In this document: piece by piece, positions 37,999-48,700 of the stretch | Layout of the letters: every line of letters begins with the position of its first letter | Position numbering within the stretch: position 1 is the first letter of the stretch | From: JANQRX01 sp963663975 | GTDB taxonomy: Bacteria; Pseudomonadota; Alphaproteobacteria; Rhizobiales; Kaistiaceae | Direction of reading: 5' to 3' | Assembly: GCA_963663975.2 (NCBI GenBank) | Contig: CAXXRA010000015.1 | Location: 62,001-126,000 of the forward strand | DNA length: 64,000 nt | Program-made: the position numbers and the translations under genes | The notes under the pieces: model-generated | Told to the model about the DNA's origin: nothing | Database searches by the model: none | The model's input: the letters and a program-made list of their open reading frames with translations, nothing else

Positions 37999-38702
37999 CT
38001 AGCCAATTCCGGCTATCCCCCTGAAGAAGGGCAGTAGCCAGGCGACCGGCGTCCAAACCGCCCAACTGAAAATATCCAGACTGATGCCAAGCTGATCACC
38101 GGCCATGGGCAAAATGAAGATGACCCCGATCAGAATCAGCATGCCGTACCGCTCCAACCGCGCCAGCGGTTGTGCCAAAACACTGGGCAACAGACCCACG
38201 GCAACACGGCCGCCGTCCAGCGGTGGTAACGGCAGCATGTTGAAGATCGCCAGCACGAGGTTCAGGAGGATCGAATTGTAAAGCATCTGCCCCGACCACT
38301 GCACAGCTGCCTCCGGCAGCAGCCAAAGGGCACGAAACAGAACCGCCGAGACCGTGGCGAGGATAAGATTGGTCCCAGGTCCCGCTGCCGCCACTATCAC
38401 CATGTCCCTCCGGGGACGGCGCAGTCTCGCGAAAGCAACTGGAACCGGTTTGGCCCAACCGAACAGGAACGGCGCTCGCGTAATCAGAAGCAGGGCCGGC
38501 AACAGGACAGTACCGACCGGGTCCACGTGTTTTAGCGGGTTGAACGTCACCCGGCCTTGACTGAAAGCGGTATCATCGCCGAGCTTCCAGGCGGCGAACG
38601 CATGAGCCGCTTCATGCGTAATAGCGTAATCGCAAGCAAGACGGGAATAACCCAGGTGGAGGCAGTATAAACAAGTCCCGCAATATTCACATTCAACACC
38701 AT
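37999..38702 (-). pseudogene. Site-2 protease-like (M50) membrane metalloprotease, frameshifted
   Basis: The zinc motif HEAAHAFAAWKLGDD and the distal NMLPLPPLDGGRVAVG (third ligand Asp) are present, with further typical blocks (GRVTFNPLKHVDPVGTVLLP, FLFGWAKPVPVAF, MVIVAAAGPGTNLILA). The normal N-terminus (MVLNVNIAGLVYTASTWVIP, VLLAIT), starting at ATG 38702, is in another frame. An 8-bp tandem duplication (ATTACGCTATTACGC on the coding strand, near 38625) causes the shift immediately before HEAAH. Otherwise the gene is complete, so loss may be recent or an error. Rip-type S2P proteases cut membrane-bound regulators. Confidence 0.85.
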
Positions 38703-38806
38703 CAGCAGTCCGATTGACGCTGCTCTTTGTTCGATCCAGGAATTCGACCAGTTCGCGCTGGTAGCGCTCCGGGTTCATGTTCCACGAAAGAAATCGGAAT
38801 GAAATA

Positions 38807-40147
38807 GTGGAGATCGGCATATATTCATTCGCCGACATCACGCCCGATTGGAAGACCGGCCGGGCGATCAGCGTCACCAAGCGATACGCGGAGGTTCTGG
38901 CGGCGGCGAAACTGGCCGATGAAGCCGGCCTTGACGTGTTCGGCGTCGGCGAGCATCACCGGCTCGACATCGCCATTTCCTCGCCGGCGGCGGTCATGGC
39001 GGCGATCGCGGCCCGGACGAAACAAATCCGTATGACCAGCGCCGTCACCGTCCTGTCGACGCTTGATCCGGTGCGGGTGTTTCAGGATTTCGCAACGGTG
39101 GACCTTATCTCCGGCGGGCGGGAACTGATTCGCGATGTCGAAAAAGGGCCCATGGTGGTTCCCCACATCTACGCGCCAAACCGTCCGGATTATAACCGAT
39201 CAAGGCTCGCCCATATATTCATTCGCCGACATCACGCCCGAGTCGCGATACGCGGAGGTTTCTGGCCAAGTTCGGCTCGGCGAGCATCACCGGCTCGACA
39301 TCGCCATTTCCTCGCCGGCGGCCACGATCGCGGCCCGGACGAAACAAATCCATGACCAGCGCCGTCACGTCCTGTCGACGCTTGATCCGGTGCGGGTGTT
39401 TCAGGATTTCGCAACGACCTTATCTCCGGCGGGCGGGCGGAACTGATCGCCGGCCGTGGCGCGTTCGTCGAGTCGTTTCCGCTTTTCGGCCACGACCTCG
39501 CCGACTACGACGCGCTGTTCTACGAGAAGCTCGACCTGCTGAGGGAACTGAACAGGAGCGAGCGGGTGACCTGGCAGGGGCGCTTCCGCCCGCCGCTCGC
39601 CGACGCGGCGATCTCGCCGCGGCCGATGCAGGAGGAGTTGCCCATCTGGGCCGGCACCGGCGGCAACCCCGACAGCGCGTTCAACACAGCGCGGCGCGGC
39701 CTGCCACTGATGCTCGCCAACATCACCAAGCCGCCGGCCGAACTGGCGCCCCAGGTCGCCGACTACCGACGGATCGGCGAGGAAAGCGGCTTTAAGCCCG
39801 CGCGCCTCAAGGTCGGCCTGGCCGGTCACATGCACATCGCCAAGACCTCGCAAGCGGCGCTCGACGGGTTCTACCCGTACTATTCAAGTTACTTCCGCTA
39901 CCACGCCCCACGAGCGAGCTATGCGGCGGAAGTGCCGCGCGAAGAATACGACCGCCGCGCAGCTGCCAACGGGCCGCTGTTTGTCGGCAGCCCCGAGCAG
40001 ATCGTCGACAAGATACTCTGGGAGCGAGAGCTCTTTGGCCACCAGCGTTATCTCGCCCACATCGACATCGGCGGCCAGCCCTTCGCGATGGTGGCGAGGA
40101 CGATCGAGCTTCTGGCAGAGAAGGTGCTGCCTAAGGTGAGGGGGTAA
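38807..40147 (+). pseudogene. Luciferase-like flavin monooxygenase with eroded internal duplication
   Basis: The LLM family start is clear (EIGIYSFADITPDWKTGRAI, AAKLADEAGLDVFGVGEHHR, AISSPAAVMAAIAARTKQIR, SAVTVLSTLDPVRVFQDFAT). At about 39125 the sequence leaves the family. From 39212 it repeats the same ~300 bases with many short deletions, then continues in frame from 39425 with the rest (GRGAFVESFPLFGHDLADYD, LPIWAGTGGNPDSAFNTARR, FVGSPEQIVDKILWERELFG). FMN and substrate regions are therefore split across two damaged 5' copies. The second part could not make an active enzyme alone. The substrate is unknown. Confidence 0.85.
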
Positions 40148-40343
40148 CGTAGGAACGTCACCCGGCGTCGGCGTAGCTTCCAAGTTTTCACTGTCTTTGA
40201 TGCTTTGGCTGAGGTCGGCTCGGGTAACGGTTCTGGTTTCCCAAGGCGTCCGGCCTTGACTATCTGCCGCAGGCGTTGACTTCCGGAATCGGCACTTTCC
40301 GCCGTGAAGAGAGAGGTAGAGCATGTCCGCTCTACCCCAACTT

Positions 40344-40978
40344 TCAGACGTCGATTGTCTCGGCGATTGCGAGGGCGTCATCGACCTCGATGCCGAGATA
40401 TCTGACAGTGCTCTCGATCTTGGTATGGCCGAGCAAGATCTGGACGGCACGGAGATTGCCTGTTTTTCAGTAGATGAGTGTGGCCTTCGTTCTTCGCAGG
40501 GAGTGCGTCCCAAATACCGAGGGATCAAGTCGATCAGCGACAACCATTCATCGAAAAGACGAGCATACTGCCGGGTACTGAGATGTGAGCCATCAGGCTT
40601 TCCCCGGAACAGGTATCGATCCGCACCTCTAGGCAGGCCGCTCAGGTGCTCGTCGATGGCTTGTCTGGTCTGCTCGGTGATCTCGAATTTGACCGGCCGT
40701 CCGGTTTTCTGTTGCCGAACCGTGGCTCGATCAACCGCATAGCCATGCGGTGCGACATCTTCGGTTCTCAATCTCACGACATCGCATCCGCGTAGTTTGC
40801 TGTCGATGGCCACGTTGAACAGCGCCAGATCACGTTTTCGACCCGAGATCTGCAGCCGTGTTCGTATCGCCCATACGTTTTTTGGCTGAAGTGGCGGCTT
40901 GGAACCGGTCAACCTACCCTTATTCCAGGGCGCGTGCGGCTGGCGGAGTCTCTGATGGTAGATGCGGATCATGTCCAT
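40344..40978 (-). pseudogene. Tyrosine recombinase (integrase), frameshift plus TGA
   Basis: The first part (RTRLQISGRKRDLALFNVAI, DSKLRGCDVVRLRTEDVA with the first catalytic Arg, KTGRPVKFEITEQTRQAIDE) is in one frame to about 40525. The C-terminal part (GTHSLRRTKATLIY with the H-x-x-R pair, a TGA codon where an Arg codon is expected, KTGNLRAVQILLGHTKIEST and VRYLG with the nucleophilic Tyr) is in another frame ending at 40344. Short integrases of this kind are common on alphaproteobacterial islands. Both lesions disable it. No att sites could be identified. Confidence 0.85.
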
Positions 40979-41188
40979 TTTCTTCCTCCCTCAATGGAAG
41001 TCGTGAACATGGACTGTTGATGTCCGGTTTCAGAGCGAAGCAGTCATCCGCCGTCGGGGCCGACGCCAGTTCGTGACCCATAGGCGTCATTGAGGGCCTC
41101 GATGATCTTTTCACGCATCGTGGTTCCTCTCCGGACCGGCGTGCATGTTAACGTGACCGCTCACAGTCGCGAATGAAGAGTCGGGGCG
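40979..41188. other. Intergenic region with a truncated gene start
   Basis: On the reverse strand, ATG at 41118 after AGAGGAACC opens MREKIIEALNDAYG, which then runs into dispersed-repeat-like sequence (GGGTCACGAACTGGCGTCGG) and stops at 41044. It looks like the start of a lost gene cut at a repeat. Confidence 0.4.
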
Positions 41189-41911
41189 ATGGCTGACGAC
41201 GGAGAAAGCGGCACGATAGAATCGCGGCTCTGTGTTTTAACCTGGAACCTCTGGTGGCGGTTTGGACCCTGGAAACGTCGCCAACCCGCCATCGCAGCCA
41301 CTTTGAGGAAACTCGACGTTGACGTCATAGCGCTGCAGGAGGTCTGGAGCGATGACACAACGAATCTTGCCGCTGAACTTGCATCCGAGTTGGGCTTCCA
41401 CCACGCGTTTGCGTCCAGCATGGATTGGAAGGGCATAGGCGTTGAAGATGCAGTCGATTGGAAGGGCATCGACGTTGGAAATGCGGTGCTGTCGCGTTGG
41501 CCAATCCAGCTATCTGAGTCGGCGATGCTGCACGGCAAGGAGGGGGACGAAGAGCGCAGGCTTGCCCTGTACGCAGCAATCGACGGGCCCCGTGGTCAGT
41601 TGCCGGTCTTCAGCACCCATCTGAATTGGCGGTTCGAGCACAGCCACATACGTCAGCGCCAGGTGGCCGACCTTGCCCGATTTGTGGATGGCATGCGCCC
41701 GTGGAGTTTCCCCCCAATTGTTTGCGGTGATTTCAACGCCGAGCCGATGTCCGAAGAAATGCGGATGCTCACAGGATTGACCACATGTCCGGTCGAAGGT
41801 CTGGTCTTCCTCGATGCGTGGAAGGTTGCTGGTCAGGGTTCTACTGGCACGACTAGGGACAACACCAATCCCTACGCGAGGACTGGCATCGAGCTCGGCC
41901 GATCGGGTTGA
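41189..41911 (+). pseudogene. Endonuclease/exonuclease/phosphatase (EEP) family protein, 3'-truncated
   Basis: Mg-dependent EEP fold: LCVLTWNLWWRFGPW, LDVDVIALQEVWSDD (catalytic Glu), LPVFSTHLNWRFEHS, IVCGDFNAEPMSEEMRMLTG (Asp and Asn). The gene ends prematurely at TGA 41909-41911, before the SDHxP-type last motif, and is followed by an eroded repeat of its own 3' part and then by IS3. A 33-bp direct repeat inside (41423-41488; DWKGIGVEDAV, DWKGIDVGNAV) is a micro-duplication. IS3 insertion most likely removed the 3' end first. Confidence 0.78.
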
Positions 41912-42102
41912 CATGCGCTCGTCGAGTTTGGCCCGAATTGTTTGCGGTGATTTCAACGCCGAGCCGATGCGAAGAAATCGGATGCTCACAGGATTGCCAT
42001 GTCCGGTCGAAGGTCTGGTCTTCAACGAACCGGTGGAGGTTGCTGGTCAGGGTTCTACTATCATCCCTACGCGAGTGACTAGCATCGAAGCTTCGCCGTC
42101 GG
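41912..42102 (+). repeat. Eroded tandem copy of the EEP gene 3' part
   Basis: Repeats 41691-41911 with at least six short deletions or changes. Blocks such as ATTGTTTGCGGTGATTTCAA, GGATGCTCACAGGATTG, GTCCGGTCGAAGGTCTGGTC and GTTGCTGGTCAGGGTTCTAC are identical, while the bases between are lost. It ends exactly at the IS3 border. Confidence 0.8.
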
Positions 42103-43291
42103 GTTGGAGTTACATCCCCGGTCGGTTGGCCCGAAGCGACTCTAGCCTATCTTGTGCGCTCCTTTCATAGTTGACGGGTGATTGGTAACCGAGGGCCGAA
42201 TGGCGTCGGCCGGGATTGTACCAGCCCTCGATGAACTGGAAGATGGCCATGCGTGCTGCGGCCTTGGTCTGGAACTTCCGCCGGTCGAGCAGCTCGCATT
42301 CGAGGGTGGCAAAGAAGCTCTCGCACATCGCATTGTCGTACGCGTCGCCAACTGACCCCATGGACGGCCGGACGCCGGCTTCCTTGCATCTGAAGCCGAA
42401 GGCGACGGAGGTGTATTGAGATCCCTGGTCGGAGTGATGGATCACGTCGGCGGGTCGTCTTTGCGTCAGCGCCATGTTCAGGGCATCGAGGACGAGTTGG
42501 GCCTTCAGGCTGTGGCCCATGGCCCAGCCGACGATGCGTCGTGAGAAGGCATCCAGCACAACGGCCAGATAGAGGAACCCGGCCCAGGTCGGGATGTAGG
42601 TAATATCAGCGACCCAGATAGAAGTTCCGATCGACCAGATCGCACGCCGGCCGAACCCTCTCGTCCCGGAAGGTCGTGCGGGCGGCTTTACGGCGACTAA
42701 CAGCGGTCGCTTTCATCAGGCGCTCGATCCGCTTGCGGCCCACCTGGACGCCTTCATCGACAAGTTCAGCGTGGATCGCTCCATAGGTTGCTCGGGAGTC
42801 CGCATGGATCGCCTTGATCCGGTCCGTCAGAGCCGCGTCGGCGATGGATCGGGCAGACGGCGATCGGTCGCGCCAAGCTAGCCGGACCTTGATACGCCGA
42901 GGATTCTGCTCATGGTCTTGGTTGGGATGGCCTGGTTTGCCGTCATCAATTCGAAGACCGAGACGACATCGCGTCGCTCTGAGCAAACCAGGCCGCGGCC
43001 TTTGCCAGGATATCTCTCTCCTGGCGTAGCTGGCGGTTCTCCCGGCGAAGACGGCGGAGTTCGCGCGCTCCTCGCTCGTCAAGCCGTCCGTGCGGCGGCC
43101 ACCATCACGGTCGGCCTGCTTGACCCAGGACGGCTCGAATTCTCTGGCCAGGTCTTCAATGCTGCGCCCGGTACGGGCCAGGGCAACAATCTGGTCCCTG
43201 AAATCCGCAGGGTACGGCGTTCTCGTTCTCGGCATGATGACACTCTCCTCTCAAGATCAAAAAGTGTCCATCAAACCGGGGGAACTCCAAC
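42103..43291 (-). mobile_element. IS3-family element, damaged
   Basis: About 1.19 kb with imperfect inverted ends (GTTGGAGTTACATCCCCGGT at the left; reverse-complemented right end GTTGGAGTTCCCCCGGTTTG). OrfA (43235 downward: MPRTRTPYPADFRDQIVALA, GRSIEDLAREFEPS) decays after its helix-turn-helix. OrfB keeps the helical HTH_21-like part (DRIKAIHADSRATYGAIHAE, QVGRKRIERLMKATAV), then a frameshift near 42610, then the integrase core (MLDAFSRRIVGWAMGHSLKA, HHSDQGSQYTSVAFGFRCKE, CESFFATLECELLDRRKF) ending near 42110. D-D-E residues remain but are not in one frame. Confidence 0.83.
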
Positions 43292-43474
43292 TGACGTCTG
43301 CTTCTAGGAGTAGAGCGGTCGTGGATTCTCGGCGATCCGACGGCAGCTAGTGAACCCACAACGGTTATGGCGGCGACTACCATCTCGTGCTCGCCACCGC
43401 CTATGTGGCCGAGATGACAGTGAGAGCTCAGCGGTCACGATATCTTCCGGAGGTGATGACCAGCTCACCAACGC

Positions 43475-45253
43475 TCAGTCTGGCAAGCCCACTTTGCGGA
43501 GACCATCAGTGAACTTCTCGGCGTCGGCGGGGTCTCTGAATGGCAGCCGGTCGACATGCTCCGGATGGGAGTATTCGGGATTGATGTCCTTGAGTTCACG
43601 CCAGATCCGGCGGGCCTCTTCCGGACGGTTCAGATGTCCCAGCGCCGAGGCGAGGAAGGCGCGCGACAAATCCGTCGACGGAGTCTTGGCGATTCGGTCC
43701 CTAAACGAAGCCGCCGCCGCCTCGTAATCGCCGCCCACGAAATGGGCCGTGCCAAGGAAATGGATGAATTGCGACTGGAAGGCCGGGTCGAGGCGCATCG
43801 CCCGTTCGATGTAGGGGATCGCCTTGGCAGGCTCGCCCGTATAGAGGAGCAGGATGCCGCGGGCATTGAGCGCCAGCGCGTGGTTAGGATTGAGCGCCAG
43901 AGCTCGATCGACCTCATCAGCCCATCGGTCGTAGTCCTTCTGGAACATGGCGACCACCGCGGCGACGTAATGGGCGAAGGGATCTTTGTCTTCCCGCTCA
44001 ATTGCGTCGCGAACGAAGCGGTCGGCCCGGTCAAGCGAGGTCTCGGGGGATTCGCTCCAGCGATTCTGATGATCCAGCATATAGGCCATGGCCAAGCCGG
44101 CATAAGGGGCGCCATAGTTCGGATCGAGCTCGATGGCGCGTCGGAAACAGGCCGTCGCGTGATCGAATATCTCGCGATCCCTGATGAGTCCGAACATCAA
44201 TTCACGCCCGCGCAGGAAGTAGTCGTGCGCTTCGACATTTGTCGTGCCGGTGTCGGCGATGCGCGCCATTTCGCTCGGCGTGAGCGTCACCTTGAGCGCG
44301 TCGACGATCTGCCGGGTGACGTCGTCCTGGACGGCGAAGATGTCGGTGAGGTCGCGGTCATAACGCTCGGCCCACAAATGCCCCGCCGTCGTGGTGTCGA
44401 TCAACTGGGCGGTGATGCGCACGCGATCGCCGGCACGCCGGACGCTGCCCTCCAGCACAGAAGTCACGCCAAGCTCCCGCCCCACGGTGCGAACATCGAC
44501 CGATTTACCCTTGTAGGTGAAGCTTGAGTTACGGGCGATGACCAGCAACCCGCCGACCTTGGACAGATCGGTGATGATATCCTCGGTGATACCGTTGGAG
44601 AAATACTCTTGCTCGGGATCGCCGGACATGTTGTCGAACGGCAGCACGGCGATCGAAGGCGACTCGGCCGGCTGTTCGCCGGGATCACTCGTTTGGGGAC
44701 GGGGCGCGGCCGTGCGAGCGGCATCGGCGCTAGGATGCCATTTCCACACCCGAATGGGCCGATCGATGTTCTTGACCCTGACCTCGCCGCCGTCCCTGAA
44801 GGTCGCATCGATACGAGTACCAACGCTCTCGTTGACGATTGAGGCGATGCAGATGCCGCCGGGCTCCGCTAGAGGCTCAAGCCGCGCGGCAACGTTGACC
44901 CCGTCGCCGTAGATGTCGTCACCGTCGACGATGACATCGCCGAGGTTCACGCCGATCCTAAGAACGATTCCGGAGGCAGAGTTTTTTTCCTCGCCGTGTG
45001 CGGCCTGTTGAATGGCCAGCGCGCATTTGAGCGCGTCGACGACGCTCGCGAACTCCACCAGTGTGCCATCGCCGATCAGCTTGACGATGCGGCCGTGGTG
45101 GCGTTCGACGGCCGGGTCAAACGCGGTTTCGCGGTGACGTTTGAGGGCGGCAAGTGTGCCGTCCTCATCAGCCGCCATCATGCGCGAGTAACCGACAACA
45201 TCGGCGGCCAGGATCGCAGCAAGCCGCCGGTTCGTTTGCTCATCGTCCATCAC
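43475..45253 (-). CDS. Class III adenylate/guanylate cyclase with TPR domain
   Basis: 592 residues, intact. The cyclase homology domain fills residues ~10-170 (RRLAAILAADVVGYSRMMAA with a metal Asp, IVKLIGDGTLVEFASVVDAL, GVNLGDVIVDGDDIYGDGVN with the second Asp, VAARLEPLAEPGG). A TolB-N/FlgO-like domain follows (SIAVLPFDNMSGDPEQEYFS, GVTSVLEGSVRRAGDRVRIT), then several TPR repeats to the end. This layout is common and multi-copy in Rhizobiales. It makes cAMP or a related nucleotide; the TPR part probably senses or binds a partner. Reverse-strand and isolated. Confidence 0.92.
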   Translation of the reverse strand: MMDDEQTNRRLAAILAADVVGYSRMMAADEDGTLAALKRHRETAFDPAVERHHGRIVKLIGDGTLVEFASVVDALKCALAIQQAAHGEEKNSASGIVLRIGVNLGDVIVDGDDIYGDGVNVAARLEPLAEPGGICIASIVNESVGTRIDATFRDGGEVRVKNIDRPIRVWKWHPSADAARTAAPRPQTSDPGEQPAESPSIAVLPFDNMSGDPEQEYFSNGITEDIITDLSKVGGLLVIARNSSFTYKGKSVDVRTVGRELGVTSVLEGSVRRAGDRVRITAQLIDTTTAGHLWAERYDRDLTDIFAVQDDVTRQIVDALKVTLTPSEMARIADTGTTNVEAHDYFLRGRELMFGLIRDREIFDHATACFRRAIELDPNYGAPYAGLAMAYMLDHQNRWSESPETSLDRADRFVRDAIEREDKDPFAHYVAAVVAMFQKDYDRWADEVDRALALNPNHALALNARGILLLYTGEPAKAIPYIERAMRLDPAFQSQFIHFLGTAHFVGGDYEAAAASFRDRIAKTPSTDLSRAFLASALGHLNRPEEARRIWRELKDINPEYSHPEHVDRLPFRDPADAEKFTDGLRKVGLPD

Positions 45254-45315
45254 CGACGATCGTATTGGATATGCGGTGTGTCTGCTAGCAAGCGGACTGA
45301 TGACGTCCGGTCATG

Positions 45316-45488
45316 GCAGATTGTGTTGATAAAGTCGCCGAGATCTGAAAACGACTAAATTCTGTAGAATCTTCTTCGCCTTAGACCGCTCTTCTGAATC
45401 CGGATTTCGTGATGTTTGCGTTAGCGGGATTGTTTTCTATCGGAGTGATGAATGCCGGCGCCAAAAATACTTTATCAACACAATCGGC
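45316..45488. repeat. MITE-like element with 20-bp inverted repeats
   Basis: 173 bp with terminal inverted repeats GCAGATTGTGTTGATAAAGT (45316-45335) and ACTTTATCAACACAATCGGC (45469-45488), 19 of 20 matching. It has no coding capacity. The ends resemble those of the dead IS1182-like element at 34598-36204, so it is probably mobilised by that family. The flanks at both elements share ACGTCCGG on the left and TCGCCGACATC on the right. Confidence 0.72.
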
Positions 45489-45600
45489 ACTTCGCCGACA
45501 TCCTTGATCTACGGCCGGATGTCGGCTTTTAGGGGAACAGGCGACATCGTGACCGGGCACCGCGACTTCTGTTCGTGACCCACATGCGACATTCACGTCA
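45489..45600 (+). repeat. Dispersed repeat, long copy
   Basis: CACTTCGCCGACATC, GGCTTTTAGGGGAACAGGCG and ACTTCTGTTCGTGACCCACA in the same order as at 36205-36300. No gene lies between here and the end of the ATP-grasp/CapA gene at 45767; the remaining 165 bases show nothing recognisable. Confidence 0.55.
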
Positions 45601-45766
45601 CAGACGAGACAGGTCGATGCCCAGATTTTAGATTGGATATCAAGGACTGGGGGGGAACATTTTTTGGCCCTTGCCCGCCTGCCTTCGTCGCCAGCCTTAC
45701 GTTGAGCCTGGATGCCGTGGTCGCGTGCGGCAGAACCTCGGCCGCGGCGACTAAATTAAACGTTCT

Positions 45767-48700
45767 TCACATGGACGACCCGGACCTCTCGATCGGGATC
45801 TCGACGTAATGCCCCAGCCTGTCGGCGCCAGTCGCAAGATCCTGACTTGATCCATCGAAATTCTTCGACAGAGCAGCGAGCGCCGCGGGGAACTCCTGGG
45901 CGCTGACCGGCCTGTTTTGAAAGTTTGAGATGCGGTTGTCCGTCAACAGAGGATAGAGACGCAGGAACACTGAGACGCCACCTTTTAGATGGCGAAATCG
46001 CACGGTCGCAGCCAAACCGTAAGGCGGTGCTCCGCTTTTCGAGAACCGCCCCGGCGTATTCCACACGAAATTGCCAATCCCATACACTACCGGTCGACCG
46101 GACACTGTTTCGATGCCCTGCAAGGTGTGAGTGCCGTGGCCAACAATCAGATCCACGCCAGCGGCGATCAAACGCTTCGCCAACTCCCGCTGATATTGCT
46201 GCGTGTCGCGGTAGTCGATACCCCAGTGGGGATAGGCGATGAACAACGGTGTCGGTACGGTCTTGCGCAGATCGGCGATCTGACCAGCGATCGCGTCGGG
46301 CTGTATGGGATTGATTCCCGGCCGCTCGGTGCTGGCATACCAAGTGAATTGCTCGTCGTATTTCTTGCGAAACTCAAAGCAGGCAAACACGACAATCGTC
46401 CGCTCGACCGGACCAACTCTGACAGTCCTGACAAGCGCACGCCCCGCGGCCGATAGGTCAGCTCCCGCACCGAATGCGGCAATGCCTGAGTCGTGGACCC
46501 TGCGGATTGTCTCGCCAAGGCCGGCTGCACCGCAGTCAAGGCTATGGTTGTTGGCAAGCGATACCGCATCGAAGCCGGCTTCAACCAATGCGGCAACGGT
46601 TTCATCGGGGTCCGACCAGCCAAGAAATTTCTTGCGGTCCTGCAAGTCCGGATTCGGCGTTGTCGCCAGCGGCACTTTGAGGTTTCCGACGGTCAGATCG
46701 GCGTCTTTGAGCAAGTCGATCACGCGCGCCAGCGAGAAGCGATGCCCCTTGATGGCCAACATCCGGCGCAACCGCGCCATGCGCGGGGAAGCCACGTAGG
46801 ATTCGCCGAAGCCGATGTCGCCGAGAAGCAAAAGGGTGAAATCGGACCTGTCACTGTCATTCGGCTGCTCGATTGACGAAAGAGGCAATATTGCAGCGCT
46901 TGTTCCCGATGCACGCGGCAAATCGGCCGGGTATTGGGACTTCTCGCCCCGTGTCACGCCCAGACATTCAAGCGCCCGGTCGAGAACGGCGGGATCGTCT
47001 TCGTCGATCACATGGCCATCCGCGATGCGCGCCAGAACCTCACACGCCTGCCCCGCCAATGCCGAGCGATCCCCTGACGGCAATATCGCCAGATCAATTC
47101 GATCGAGCCCGACTCCGGAATGAACGACTTCGTGTGGTGTCACCACCACGATCCCGGTATCGACCGTTCCATCCACGGTGATCGCCTCGACGGCGTCGAG
47201 ATGATGCAAAGAACGAATAGGATAGCCTTGTGTGCCGATGATGGTGCCCTTCGACGAGGCCAGGCCGATTTGCCGGCCGGCCTTGACGGCGGCAGTGTGG
47301 ATCGCATCCTGAAGAACGGTTTTGCTGGAACCCGTCAGGATCGTGACCACCGGATTTCGACTGGGCGATCCCTCCGGATAGAGCCGCCTGACGATCGCAT
47401 CAGCCGCATCGCGCGGCGTCACGTCGAAGGCGGCCAGATATGTCCTAAGCAATGGACGGGTATTCACTTCGCAGATCGCGCCGCCTGTCTCCCAATAGGG
47501 GCGCCCAATGTCGCTGGTGATGAAATCCACGCCACAGACATCGATTCCGAGCGCCGCGGCTGCGCGCTCGGCAATTTCGCGGATGGATGGATGAACCATA
47601 TCGGTTACATCAGCGGTCGTGCCACCCTGTGAAACATTCGAAACCCGGCGCAGAAATACGACTTGATCGCTCTGCGGCACCGCCTCGGGCGACAGCCCCT
47701 GTTCAGTCAGACAGGTATGCGCCACCCCATCGATTAATATTGGCTTGAGACTTGAATGTGCGCCCGGTTGCCGGTCGGGATCCAGATTCTCGCGGTCAAC
47801 GAGCTGGTGAACCGTACTTACGCCATCGCCCTTAACCTGCGCCGGCTGGCGCCACGTTGCGGCAAAGAATTTTCCACCGATGACCAGCAGTCGATGTTCA
47901 TTTCCCTCGATGACCGATTCTATCACGACCTCGCGCGATACCGTCCGTGCTTGCTCGAAGGCCTCGCCTAGTTGCTTTTCGTTGGCAACGCCTACGGTGA
48001 TGCTCCGACCGAGGTTGCCCGCAGCAGGTTTGACGACAACTGGAAATCCGATCCATCGCGCGGCACCCAGCGCTTCCTTGACTCCGCGAACCGCTTGCTG
48101 GGCGGCCACCGGCAAACCCGCCGCGGCAAGCACGGCGTTTGTCCATGGCTTGGACTTGGCCAACTTCGCCCCGATCGAGGATTCCCTGGTCGATTCCGAT
48201 CCCGAAAAGACATTGGAGTATTGACCGTGTCCCAACCGAAGGAAGTTAATGTCTCGAACGGTCGACCACGGAATTCCTCTCAGTTGGGCACTTCTTGCGA
48301 TCGCAGCCGTACTGGCCCCCAGCGAGAGGTTCTCCTTTGAGTATGCTTCAAACCTTTCCTGAAAGATCACGCGCAGACGGTCAGGTGCCTCGCATCTTAG
48401 CGAGTCGAGCAAGCCGATCGCGACTTCGCCGGCCCGGAGCCCCGCTTCGGCGTTTCGGGTTTCGAAGATGGCGGCCGCACCGCGCAACGCGGCATCCAAT
48501 TCGCAGCCGGAGAAACCGACCGGCCAGTTGAACCAGCGTTGAAGCAAAAGGGCGAGCGCCTCGACGACGAACGTCGCGGTAATTGGCCTCTGGACGCTCT
48601 GCACGAACCGCCAAGCGGGAAAATCCAATATCTCCGGACGGAGCCTACTGATTGGCGGAATCACATCCGCGACCAATTGTCCGATTGCCGGTGGCAAATC

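Noticed and set aside
40190..40245. Possible ihfA start (TRTVTRADLSQSI on the reverse strand)
   Set aside because: Only about a dozen residues resemble IHF-alpha, with no continuation; too short to call.
39884..40978. Single 364-codon reverse-strand gene
   Set aside because: Only the first ~150 codons are integrase; the remainder is antisense to the monooxygenase gene after a frameshift.
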